Assembly (NCBI RefSeq): GCF_000003605.2
Contig: NW_003138324.1
Span: forward strand, 309,302 to 321,724
DNA: 12,423 nucleotides
Source of the DNA: Saccoglossus kowalevskii
Lineage: Eukaryota > Hemichordata > Enteropneusta > Harrimaniidae
Direction: 5' to 3'
The position numbers and the translations under genes were made by a program. Shown one piece after another: positions 1 through 7,499 of the stretch; position 1 is the stretch's first letter; every line of letters begins with the position of its first letter. Under the pieces are notes generated by a model. That model ran no database searches. It saw only the letters and a list, made by a program, of their open reading frames with translations, and was not told where the DNA came from.

Positions 1-2
1 TT

Positions 3-494
3 AATTCAAACTGGGTAAGGAATATTAATGCTACACTGGGACATGATCTAATTAAAATAAAAAAATTATCACAATATGGAAAATTGGAATCAAAAAAGTA
101 AAACTCAGACTATCTGAGATTTATATTCAAAGATGGAGAGAAGAACTAAATTTCAGTGAAACCAATGAAAATAGGGGAACAAAACTGAGAACATACAAAC
201 TATTCAAAGTAAGTTATAATATGGAAAATTATTTGCAAAACATTTCAAATTTCAGCCTCAGGAAAATGCTTTCAAAATTCCGTCTGAGTGACCACAACTT
301 AGAAATAGAATTAGGTAGAAGAACAAAGCCCAAAATAGAATTAGAAAATAGACACTAAAGCATTAGGAGATGAAAAACATTTCCTGATATTTTGTACTTG
401 CTATATAGAACAAAGAAAAAAACTGTTTGATGAGTGTTCAATAAATATTTACACAATGGATGTGAATTTAAAAAGATTATTGAGAATAATATAG
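3..494 (+). pseudogene. LINE ORF2-type C-terminal region, frameshifted
   Basis: Three successive reading-frame segments read like the tail region found after the reverse transcriptase in many invertebrate LINEs. The first runs from 3 to a TAA at 99-101 and includes a tryptophan context NSNWVRNINATLG. The second is open from about 87 to a TAA at 356-358 and holds GTKLRTYKLFKVSYNMENYL followed by SKFRLSDHNLEIELGR, which resembles the family pattern 'KLRTY..FK....E.YL...(R)..(L)..FR...H.L.IE.GR'. The third is open from 360 to a TAG at 492-494 and holds GDEKHFLIFCTCY followed by QRKKLFDEC, the usual 'DE.HFL..C..Y...R..L' zinc-knuckle-like end. The expected cysteine pair before this last block is missing, so a short deletion accompanies the second frameshift. 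The family resemblance is from memory and was not searched. Confidence 0.75.
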
Positions 495-668
495 CTTTAG
501 CAAAATACTTAAAGAGCACAATTTTTAAAACCACAGAAAGTAATTAATTTCTTTTTTCTTTTATTTTACTAACATTTTATTTTTATCTCTTATGTATTGT
601 ATGTTTTTTATTTCTTTGTATTTATGTTCCTTACCATACACAAACCCTCTGAAGGTTTTTAGTAGTGT

Positions 669-674
669 AATAAA
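669..674 (+). promoter_or_regulatory. AATAAA polyadenylation signal of the LINE
   Basis: AATAAA lies two bases before the (TTA)n tail, which places it where a retrotransposon transcript would end. Context makes this more than a chance hexamer in AT-rich DNA. Confidence 0.5.
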
Positions 675-812
<138 letters not shown>

Positions 813-1740
813 TTAAAATTCAGAGCCCCAAAGGTGTAATTGGTTCACACTGCATTAAATGTATTAATTAAAGCACCCATCCGCTAGAGTATTGAAAAGA
901 TGCAAAGAATTTGAATTTTACAAACAGCCAATATAATCAGACAATATCAGGTCAACAAAAACAATCAATGTATAAGGAATAAATAGATAAATGTTGAAGA
1001 AAAATTGTATCATGTGTAAATCCATTTTAGTGATCTACTCGAGATTCAAAGCACTTGATGAGAAGATTAATGTTTTTTATGACATTCATGCCACAGAACA
1101 TCCAAGAATTATTGATGTATACTCTCAATTGCTAAAATAGTATATTGTGTAATATTTATTAAGATATTCTGATGCATACAACATAAATAAATCGTACTTG
1201 TATTTACGATAATTCATACATTCGTGTGAATTATTGTGTAATTAAATACGCATACACCAATAATTATTTCTGTTCATCTAACTTTATTGGCACAACAGCA
1301 AAAATAAAACAAGTTTAAAACAACAATATTGTAACGGTCGATCAATTACTACCAAATTCCTTTCCTGGTTCAAGTAACAGAAAAAAATTAAGTTTGAGTA
1401 CATCTGAAATTATAATATCAAAATAAAGATTAAAGCTGCAGAGCAGTTTTGTCGGGTCTAATTTTGAAGGCTGATGGCAGCATATCTTTAATTATGCTGA
1501 AAGGTCTTTGCCTGGGTATGTTATATACAAAATTTCAAGTCAATGGGTATTCCTGTTTATTAGAAAATGTTTCAGTATTTGTACTTTTTTTAAATCAAAA
1601 AAGAAAATGGCGGACAAGGTCATGTGACCAGTGAAAAAAATATTCATGAACTTGGTAGTAAATGTCCCACTGATGCTATGGCATAATTTAGATATGACTT
1701 AACCCCTGAGAAGTGTGTAAAATAGGGCACTTCCTGTTTA
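813..1740. other. AT-rich stretch without a convincing gene
   Basis: No frame here is persuasive. The best short one is a 42-codon plus-strand frame from an ATG at 1012 to a TAG at 1138-1140, which reads evenly (for example FKALDEKINVFYDIHATEH) but matches nothing I know. A 61-codon frame at 1449-1634 looks like chance. The segment near 1500-1630, ending in AATGGCGGACAAGGTCATGT, has the feel of an interspersed repeat with AAGGTCATGTGACC wording, but I see no second copy in the window. CTTTATTGGCAC at 1279-1290 would be an AATAAA on the minus strand, without supporting context. Confidence 0.5.
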
Positions 1741-1867
1741 AAGCGTGGTGGTCGTCGCGCAGCGCGTGTTCGAATTTCATGTAAATAAACAATGTATTTT
1801 ACACGTGTTGTATACGTCGCTATGAGTCCCATTTCGAACAGGACGCGGCACGACGACTGCCGCCCTT
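1741..1867. mobile_element. Short TA-flanked inverted-repeat element, copy A
   Basis: The left end AAGCGTGGTGGTCGTCG pairs with the reverse complement of the right end, AAGGGCGGCAGTCGTCG, and the pairing continues inward to a shared TGTTCGAA, giving terminal inverted repeats of roughly 35 bases. TA precedes the left end (1739-1740). On the right, TA follows after one extra C (1868-1870). The interior shares GTATACGTCGCTATGAGTCC with copy B at 2138-2235. No coding capacity exists, so this is a non-autonomous element (MITE). TA target duplication fits Tc1/mariner-type or related transposases, which is inference. Confidence 0.8.
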
Positions 1868-2031
1868 CTAGCTTAATCCAATATGGCTGCCAACCCATGT
1901 GACATATCAAATTTCCTTTCGAAAATTGAAAGATCTTACAATGAAGATGCTATAAATTATATGGTTAATAATAAAATTACAACATTTTTTTCATGGAATA
2001 ATTTATTACTCTCAGGGGCCTGTCTAAATTA

Positions 2032-2078
2032 CGACCCGACCCGAAAATCCGACCTGACCCGAAGCGACCCGACCCGCG
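2032..2078. repeat. Degenerate (CCCGA)n simple repeat
   Basis: The tract is built from imperfect CCCGA/CCTGA/CCGAA units. It begins CGACCCGACCCGAAAATCCG and ends GACCCGACCCGCG. It is low-complexity DNA that stands out by its GC content in an AT-rich setting. Confidence 0.75.
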
Positions 2079-2107
2079 TTATGTACCTGCCGATTATTTA
2101 GAAATTT

Positions 2108-2127
2108 AATACAATACAATACAATAC
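2108..2127. repeat. (AATAC)4 tandem pentamer
   Basis: Four exact tandem copies of AATAC lie 10 bases before the left edge of MITE copy B. Confidence 0.9.
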
Positions 2128-2137
2128 GAAAACTTTA

Positions 2138-2235
2138 AAGCGCGGCGGTCGTCGCGCAGCGCGTGTGGTCTGAGGTTGTATACGTCGCTATGAGTCCCAT
2201 ATCGAACAGGACGCGGTACGACGACTGCCGCCCTT
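2138..2235. mobile_element. Short TA-flanked inverted-repeat element, copy B
   Basis: The left end is AAGCGCGGCGGTCGTCG and the right end, reversed, is AAGGGCGGCAGTCGTCG. TA lies on both sides (2136-2137 and 2236-2237), a clean candidate target-site duplication; TTTAA flanks both sides if read more generously. Compared with copy A it lacks about 27 interior bases but keeps the CGCGCAGCGCG palindrome and the GTATACGTCGCTATGAGTCC block. It is the shortest and best-preserved of the three copies. Confidence 0.85.
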
Positions 2236-2497
2236 TAATTTAGGTTGCTACTTCTGTTGCGAGATAGCTTTCATAAACTAGGTGTTTACGATGAACACTA
2301 TTATATGTTGCGTGTTCAATTAACTAGTAACTTGTGTCGTGTGCACGCTCATTCGAAGATTGGAATATACTATCAGGAGCATGGGCCAGGTGACATATTC
2401 GTTCGTTAATGAAGCAACAACAGCTTGGGCCAAATGCTTTTTAGATTTACCGGGCAAATACGGTAACCGGATGTTGTCCTAAATGAACATGACGGTG
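2236..2497. other. Unassigned spacer
   Basis: I see no open frame above background, no RNA gene and no recognisable repeat in this stretch. Confidence 0.5.
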
Positions 2498-2655
2498 CGG
2501 TGGCGGGTTCTTGGGGTCCGTACCGTACCCCCCCCCCCCCGTTGAAAAAATTATTTAATTTGTTTTTCTATAATATAAAAAAATCATTAACTTAGTCTGG
2601 CGATTTTAAAGTTTGGACCCCCCCCCCCCAATACAAAATACTGTATCCGCCCCTG
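2498..2655 (-). mobile_element. Possible small hAT-like non-autonomous element
   Basis: The right edge ends CCGCCCCTG, so the minus strand starts CAGGGGCGGATACAG, a wording I associate with ends of invertebrate hAT elements (CAGNGGCGG-type termini). The proposed left edge CGGTGGCGGGT at 2498-2508 matches that end at 8 of 11 positions. Two long C runs (2528-2540, 13 bases; 2618-2629, 12 bases) lie inside near the ends, as often seen in this element type. An exact 8-base target duplication was not found: the flanks share only CGGT. The right edge is more reliable than the left. Confidence 0.35.
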
Positions 2656-2809
2656 CGGTATAGTGTTATTGTTACTCTATTACAAAGCGTCGACAGCATT
2701 GTCGTTTGCAGCGGTGACCGCGGATAAGCGACCAGAGCCTTTACTCACACCAGCTTTGTTGACATGAACTGTAAATAATCGTTATCACACATCACGCGGC
2801 TGTCTTTCC

Positions 2810-2955
2810 CGTTTGAGAGTTTTGTTGTTACACAAGATACGCGGTGAATATTTATTCTACAAGGGATTGGCCAACAGAAACTTTGGGAGTCGTCGTAGAT
2901 TTCGAAAAAAAAAAATTTCGAATAACAAAAACACATGTACTTGATAGAGGGAAGC
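2810..2955. repeat. Diverged segment, copy 1 (partner at 3285-3445)
   Basis: By eye this aligns with 3285-3445 in the same orientation. Shared blocks in order are GTTTTG(T/G)TGTT, CACAA/AACAA, GATAC, CGG(T/C)GA, TTTATT, AGAAACT, GGG(A/G)GTCG, TAGATTT, an A-rich run and ACACA(A)TGTA. Copy 1 has about 13 extra bases near 2866-2878. The minus-strand frame at 2745-2990 crosses it and includes FFFFEIYDDSQSFCWP, whose counterpart in copy 2 is FFLFKIYD. It could be two copies of a repeat or a duplicated exon. Identity was judged by eye only. Confidence 0.4.
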
Positions 2956-3066
2956 ATAACATTATAGAAGTGACATCGAGACCAGCTCAAAACTCAAAAG
3001 GTGAAATTTAAGGATTTGTTAAACCATCTTGCTTTCCGAAATGTTTAATGCCTCAATGGTCAACCC

Positions 3067-3209
3067 CTATTCACCGACAAGTAAATAATATCTGTCACAC
3101 CATCTTTTAATCGAGAATAATAAATATTTCATATCGCATATCTCAACCTTTACCCCTTGAGTATCTGGGTTCTTGACAATACAAACACGAATACGACCCA
3201 AATATTCCC
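3067..3209 (-). other. Exon-like minus-strand open stretch
   Basis: On the minus strand a plausible splice acceptor, TTTTTTATATGTCAAG, is followed at 3209 by an open frame that reads GEYLGRIRVCIVKNPDTQGV and later WCDRYYLLVGE before a TAG at 3067-3069. The wording is even and charged, unlike the hydrophobic upstream part of the same frame (to 3309), which favours an exon starting here over the whole 80-codon frame. I do not recognise the protein. It may belong to the same unknown gene or repeat as the duplicated segments on either side. Chance remains a strong alternative. Confidence 0.2.
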
Positions 3210-3284
3210 CTTGACATATAAAAAATACATTATAAATTATCACCTTTAATACATGAAATCTGTATCCAACAACTAGTAGAAGGA

Positions 3285-3445
3285 GTGTTTTGGTGTTCAA
3301 CAATCGCATACGATACTTCCGGCGATGTTTATTTTATAACGAGAAACTCGGGGGTCGTAGATTTTAAACAAAAAAAATCCGGCCAAAATTACACGAAAAA
3401 AATTATAAAAATAGCACACAATGTATACCTGAAACGGAAAGGGGA
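3285..3445. repeat. Diverged segment, copy 2 (partner at 2810-2955)
   Basis: This is the second copy described at 2810-2955. It carries the extra bases TCGCATAC before GATAC, lacks the insertion present in copy 1, and runs through ACACAATGTATACCTGAAAC near its right edge. Frames of 78 codons (plus, 3285-3521) and 112 codons (minus, 3297-3635) cross it. Neither is recognised, and both lengths are within what this composition yields by chance. Confidence 0.4.
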
Positions 3446-3571
3446 GGAACGAAATCACAGCAATATCATACTGAAAAAAACGTCTCATCGTTATGTGTTG
3501 GTGAAAACACCTGCAGCATAGTGATCTTTTTAATTCCTTTACGTTTTTTTTCGCGCTTCTCGAAAAATGTA

Positions 3572-3871
3572 CTGAGCGACAGTCGTCGTGCTGCGCATGT
3601 GCGACATTTGTGTTGATAAACATTGATTTTCCCACAATCCAATGCGCTCTTCTAATGCAAATCGAAAGTATGAGGTTTGACCTGGGCGCGACTTGTTCTA
3701 ATTACTGCCGGTGACTCTTTCCATACATTCCAATCACCTAAAAATATGCCTGATTAAAGCTTGGAAACGTCTCAGTTTGTACTCGTATCTGCCTAACAGT
3801 CAAAGTCACCCTCTTTGTTTATTTGAGACCCATATATCTCGCGCATGCGTGCCACGACGACTACCGCCCTT
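3572..3871. mobile_element. TA-flanked inverted-repeat element, copy C (longer, diverged)
   Basis: The right end, reversed, reads AAGGGCGGTAGTCGTCGTGG and then CACGCATGCGCGA. The left end reads CTGAGCGACAGTCGTCGTGC and then TGCGCATGTGCGA, so the inverted repeats align without gaps for about 34 bases with scattered mismatches. TA lies on both sides (3570-3571, 3872-3873). Near the right end TTTGAGACCCATAT matches TATGAGTCCCATAT in copies A and B, which supports common descent. The interior (3606-3825) is otherwise unlike A and B and has no convincing frame, so this may be a longer family member or one with inserted DNA. Confidence 0.7.
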
Positions 3872-4014
3872 TAAACAATGGCGCCAAATGTTGTTGTTTT
3901 TATCCTTTTCACCACCAAAGACCCGATAGTAACCTTCCGAAAACGGCCGTTTGAGGGCGCCCGAAGAGCTAGTCAATTTCCCCATAACACCACTATTTTA
4001 GGGCGACAGTCTAC

Positions 4015-4205
4015 ATTATTTTTCACTGGGTTTGAATTTCACTGATTTAGTAGTAGTTTAGGCATATTCAGTGGGTTTTAAATTCACGGTTTTATCATTT
4101 AGATAATGTATTCTATGCTAAATTTTACATAATCAATGGAGTTTAATTTAGCGCATTTTCAAGTCAGCGAAATAAGCAATATTAAAACTCAGTGAATAAT
4201 TATTA
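4015..4205. repeat. Interspersed repeat with modular direct and inverted sub-repeats
   Basis: A 28-base module at 4022-4049 (starting TTCACTGGGTTTGAATTTCA) recurs directly at 4067-4094 with 23 of 28 positions equal. The right edge, read on the minus strand from about 4205, starts AATAATTATTCACTGAGTTT and repeats the module in inverted orientation, giving the whole segment imperfect terminal inverted repeats (ATTATTTTTCACTGGG against ATAATTATTCACTGAG). This wording (runs of 'TTCACTGGGTTTTAATTTCGCTGA') resembles a repeat type I recall as common in marine invertebrate genomes, but I cannot name the family. No coding capacity is present. Confidence 0.6.
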
Positions 4206-5577
4206 ACCCTTCCACAGTAACTACAACTACCATCTAATTTTGTTCGAATTTAATGTCCATACATTCAACTTTAACCTTGCATATTTATATCTATATTGCT
4301 ATTATATTGTTTGACTGTTAGGGTGAAGCCCCCCCCCCCAGGTGCATTGTGACGGGTGCAGGTTTCCATACATTTTCCCCACAATAATAAGGGTTTTGAG
4401 TCTCTGATTATTCTGGACGGCTTTGTGCGCTTTTGATGGGGGTTCGGCTGTATATACTACGTAGTTATTTTAATGTAATTTGATAGAACAATAATGTTTT
4501 GACTGGGAACGTATCGGTACGTTAACTAAAATGAGGTGCAAATATGTCTAATTGTATTGTGGATTTAATTTCACACATAGATTAGTATGTATGTATTGTA
4601 TAGAGATTTAATGCGAATAAATCTCTGTGCGTGGCAACGTCACCACACAAATAATACTCACGTGTTTCGTCGTTTATGCTGGGTTGCGGAGTCAAAACTG
4701 GTATTTTCACGATTGAATTTAATTTTGCTGGATTGAGAATCATACAATAAATGTTGTCTGCTGTACCGGGAATAGTAAAGAGTAACATAATTCCTTTCGC
4801 CTTTGTTGGGATTATCCGGTTGGGTTTTGATATCAGCTATCTGATATGCCTATGTGGGACTCGGAGAATTGAAAGCATCAAATGATCTATCAGATTAGAC
4901 TTTCCTATTGTAGAATACACATCTGCAGGCTTTGAGCTTTGAACTTGGAGTATCCAATATTTAAGATCTTTAATTTCTGGTGATTTTACTGGGAAATGTC
5001 ATGTTATTTGGTGGCATTCATTTGATGATCAACTGACTTTGATAGTTGATGGGTTCACATTAGGCAAGTTTCTTTGAGTGTCCAAAAGCAGTTGCAATAG
5101 TATATGCAGGGTTGCCTGCTCTTAGTACCAGGTTTCATTCAGGGACTCTGTGCAGCAACGCCAGCCTCGGACTCGCTAGATGCAGAGTTTAACGATTTTT
5201 TTCCTTAACTTAGTCTTTTTCTTTCCCTTAACGTGGTATCCCAGACTTTCTATTACTATCTCCCTGCTAATTAGATGATTGATAAAAAAAAAAAAAACAG
5301 TGTAGGGAAAGCTGAGTGTCTGACCAAAGCATCCTGGTACAGGCATTGCTCGGGGGAGTAAAACATAGCTTACCCAAATTAACTAACTACAATTGATTTG
5401 TTAGCCATGACATAAGAGCAGAGCATTCAGCATGATGAATGTGATAACTGGGGTTAACCCCGCAAAAAGTGCTATTTCTGTTACTGAAAGCCTAAGAAGA
5501 AGTATTTATGATTTATGATATCACGTTAGATATTTATACCCCAGCTAAATATTTTGTTGTTGTTCAAGGTTGTGTAC
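4206..5577. other. Long stretch without a supported gene
   Basis: It holds an 11-base C run (4329-4339), a 14-base A run (5284-5297) and a small imperfect palindrome AACGTATCGGTACGTT near 4508. The A run follows a unique-looking segment and could be the tail of an old retroposed copy, but I found no flanking duplication. A 68-codon minus-strand frame at 4582-4788 contains a strong-looking splice donor (CAC/GTGAGT at 4656-4661) but matches nothing I know. I see no RNA gene. Confidence 0.5.
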
Positions 5578-5787
5578 CTGATTTTTAGACAACTTCCCTG
5601 GGTGCATTGCTCTGTGAATAAATATGTCGGCTACAGCAAGATTACTATGAGTCAGAAAGTCTCCGATAGCGCGATGAGTACCTGACTTGGCTGTATGTTC
5701 TGTCCTTGTGCCTTTGTGTTTATAAATAATACGGCTGATAATAGCTAATTGGGCTTGATTGGAGGATGTCTGTAAGGTCACTTGGCT
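5578..5787 (-). other. Candidate internal exon, 210 bases, unknown protein
   Basis: On the minus strand the acceptor ACTTGTTTCAG precedes 5787 and the donor CAG/GTACAC follows 5578. The 70 codons between are fully open, and the stretch is a multiple of three, so both splice phases are 0. The product reads like ordinary soluble protein: SQVTLQTSSNQAQLAIISRI near the start, then GTHRAIGDFLTHSNLAVADI and IHRAMHPGKLSKNQ at the end. The surrounding 87-codon frame (5545-5808) has an ATG only inside the presumed intron, which favours exon over single-exon gene. I do not recognise the family and found no partner exon in the right phase nearby. Chance or an old pseudogene remain possible. Confidence 0.3.
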
Positions 5788-6107
5788 CTGAAACAAGTCG
5801 GTCAGCAAAGTGCATTGAACAACTAAGAAGGCATTAGCTGTTGATGCTCACATCGGAAAGTTTCCTGTTTAGAGTATGTAGAGTTAGTTTGAACCATGTC
5901 AAGAAACAACGTGATGCTACTTTATGCGGCCACTCGTTTATCGCAATTAGTTGTAAAAGAGCCTAATTTATTTAACATTGGCGCATCCAGAATAATTTGT
6001 ATTTTGATATGGAGACTTTTAATATCGTGGGCGTGTTTAATTCCGTTATTCCTTATACATAATTATTAAGTATTGTGTCTGTTGTAATTAATTCTAAACC
6101 CTGAGGA
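5788..6107. other. Spacer without a supported gene
   Basis: A 57-codon plus-strand frame (ATG at 5896, TAA at 6067-6069) is open but resembles nothing and has a hydrophobic, AT-driven composition. I do not call it. Confidence 0.4.
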
Positions 6108-6154
6108 ATGCTGTCGTGTGAACGTAGCAATATGCTACGTTCACAGGACAGCAT
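6108..6154. repeat. 47-base near-perfect palindrome, head-to-head element termini
   Basis: Arms 6108-6129 and 6133-6154 are 22 bases each with a single mismatch and are separated by ATA. The right arm is the terminus of the 1-kb element at 6133-7161, and the left arm is the same terminus in opposite orientation, matching the element's right end at 7141-7161 (TGCTG.CGTGTGAAC.TAGCA). The simplest reading is a leftover end of a second copy abutting this one. A palindrome this exact could extrude as a hairpin. Confidence 0.9.
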
Positions 6155-6170
6155 TTTATCGGAGCCCAAC

Positions 6171-6227
6171 GGCTCGAGCCAGCAAAAATGGCCGTGTAAA
6201 CGCGTTCGGCTCGAGCAGACTCGAGCC
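6171..6227. repeat. Subterminal palindromes of the 1-kb element
   Basis: GGCTCGAGCC (6171-6180) is a perfect 10-base palindrome. GGCTCGAGCAGACTCGAGCC (6208-6227) has 8-base arms around CAGA and reuses the same half-site. Repeated half-sites just inside a transposon end are the usual layout for transposase binding, which is inference here. Confidence 0.75.
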
Positions 6228-6373
6228 AGGTTCGGCTCCACTAAACCCTCGGGGTTGAACTCCGATAGGGTTGAGTCCCGACATGGCTCCGATCGTGTAA
6301 ACGCATCGGGCCCAACTATAAGAGCCGAAATCAGGCCCTCATCGTCTTCTTCGAGTAACCTCTCATTTCAATT

Positions 6374-6593
6374 ATGGCGGAGACAACATCTTTCATAATT
6401 TCACGCAATTTCCCGCTTGAATAAGAGGTACGAGTAACGAATCATTGCGATAGATTGTTAGCTCAACGGGAAACAAAAAATGGCGTACGAAATTATGCGA
6501 CAACAACTTGAAAGAACGACTGAACGGAAACTTTTTAAAGACACTAAAGATAAAAATCGTAGAAGCGATCGCGGTACGGTGACGTGTTCCTGA
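6374..6593 (+). other. Two short frames inside the 1-kb element
   Basis: An ATG at 6374 in the context TTATGGCGGAG opens 16 codons (MAETTSFIISRNFPLE) to a TAA at 6422. A second ATG at 6480 opens 37 codons that read MAYEIMRQQLERTTERKLFK and then a basic stretch, to a TGA at 6591. The second is lysine- and arginine-rich and reads like the amino end of a DNA-binding protein, so it could be a stump of an autonomous ancestor's gene. Neither is long enough to call. Confidence 0.2.
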
Positions 6594-6990
6594 TAGGTTT
6601 AGATTCTTCCATAGTCCCTCTATGATAGATATAGAGAATCTGTGATTCTTCCTAGTAGTTTAGATATCACTACATTTGAATAGTTACAAAATGGTAATTT
6701 TGCATGACGATAACTTGAGCGAATAGGCTGTATTAAACGCATTTTAGCTGCCGTGTTTCCTGTTTATTCGAGATACTAGTACATGTACCTGTATTCTTCA
6801 ATCAAAGTCCCATAGAGGATACGATAACAATAAAGATGATTATTATTATTATACCTAAATCATAATACCAGTCATTGTCTTTTCTACCTCCATGCTCAGG
6901 CTCTTTTTTCTCCTAGCTCAACAGCATCATGTCATGTAAAGAAAAAACACAAGCACGACACTAAAATCGTTTTCAGTCACTAATTATTCA
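6594..6990. other. Unassigned interior of the 1-kb element
   Basis: The stretch has no open frame above background. It holds a short imperfect dyad (TAGATTCTTCC...GTGATTCTTCCTAG) and a four-unit TTA tract near 6840. It could be interior element DNA or later inserted sequence. Confidence 0.4.
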
Positions 6991-7203
6991 AGGGCACTGT
7001 TCCGCTCGGCTCTGATCGAACATCGAACTGAATCTAACTCTGGCAAATCTCGGCTCACGTTCGGCTCTCGACCGTATGAACACATTGTAGATAATCTCCT
7101 ATTAATCCGTGGGAGGAGCAGTAGTTCGGCTCCGATAGAATGCTGCCGTGTGAACATAGCAATTGACACGTTGGATAAAGGAAAGTTATAAAGTATGTAC
7201 ATA

Positions 7204-7239
7204 AAGTCTGTAAGTTGAGAAATTAAGTCTGTAAGTTGA
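7204..7239. repeat. Two direct copies of AAGTCTGTAAGTTGA
   Basis: The 15-base unit occurs exactly at 7204-7218 and 7225-7239, a 21-base period. It lies just outside the right end of the 1-kb element and looks like a local tandem duplication. Confidence 0.9.
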
Positions 7240-7398
7240 AGGGGAAGTTAAGGCCAGCAACGCGATACTTCAATAGCGCTAAAATGCAGAGAAATGTAAT
7301 TTAAGCACGAATGTACTAATTTTCTATAAAATATTATGAAGAAGTGAACATTTGGCAGAAAAAAACATAAAAATGCAAAAATAAATATTTTCAGTTCT

Positions 7399-7412
7399 GT
7401 TGCCATGGCAAC
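7399..7412. promoter_or_regulatory. Palindromic RFX/X-box-type site
   Basis: GTTGCCATGGCAAC is a perfect 14-base palindrome and fits the RFX X-box consensus GTNRCCNNRGYAAC at every constrained position. RFX factors drive ciliary genes in animals. A 9-base inverted pair follows it (GATAACTAT at 7418-7426 and ATAGTTATC at 7466-7474). No clear target gene is visible: the nearest long plus-strand frame starts about 850 bases downstream. The match is certain; the function is inference. Confidence 0.45.
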
Positions 7413-7499
7413 AACGTGATAACTATGTTATATGTGCGGTTGGCACTAACTTGGCATGGTCGGTGATAGTTATCGAATTTTCGTCGAATTTAAAGGCCT

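Larger units (their letters stand above)
1868..2137. other. Spacer between MITE copies A and B, with a weak 72-codon frame
   Basis: A 72-codon plus-strand frame at 1883-2101 begins MAANPCDISNFLSKIERSYN. Its C-terminal third is only a translation of the GACCC-rich tract at 2032-2078, so I do not call it a gene. The spacer also has a short (AATAC)4 tract next to copy B. Confidence 0.4.
6133..7161. mobile_element. Roughly 1-kb DNA transposon-like element with 38-base terminal inverted repeats
   Basis: The left end (6133-6170, starting TGCTACGTTCACAGGACAGC) and the reversed right end (7124-7161, starting TGCTATGTTCACACGGCAGC) agree at 33 of 38 positions. Behind each end lie iterated GTTCGGCTC / GAGCCGAA motifs (near 6204, 6230, 7068, 7124), and the CGTGTAAACGC wording recurs at about 6193 and 6294. 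The interior holds only small frames, so this is non-autonomous or a deletion product. Target duplication is unclear because the left flank is occupied by an inverted copy of the terminus. I cannot assign a superfamily. Confidence 0.7.

Noticed and set aside
1883-2101. 72-codon frame beginning MAANPCDISNF
   Set aside because: Its last third translates the (CCCGA)n simple repeat, and it lies between two MITEs without any family resemblance.
2901-2922. TTCGAAA-A(8)-TTTCGAA dyad
   Set aside because: It is an A run with seven-base arms, small enough to be chance, and it is not placed at an element edge.
4582-4788. 68-codon minus-strand frame with a GTGAGT donor and a possible acceptor at 4760, suggesting an exon at 4662-4760
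   Set aside because: The frame is short, unrecognised, and its entry phase does not fit the phase-0 end of the candidate exon at 5578-5787. I see no independent support.
6108-6398. 96-codon plus-strand frame and a 62-codon minus-strand frame across the left end of the 1-kb element
   Set aside because: Both merely translate the inverted-repeat terminus and the GC-rich subterminal motifs; the two products mirror each other around the palindrome.
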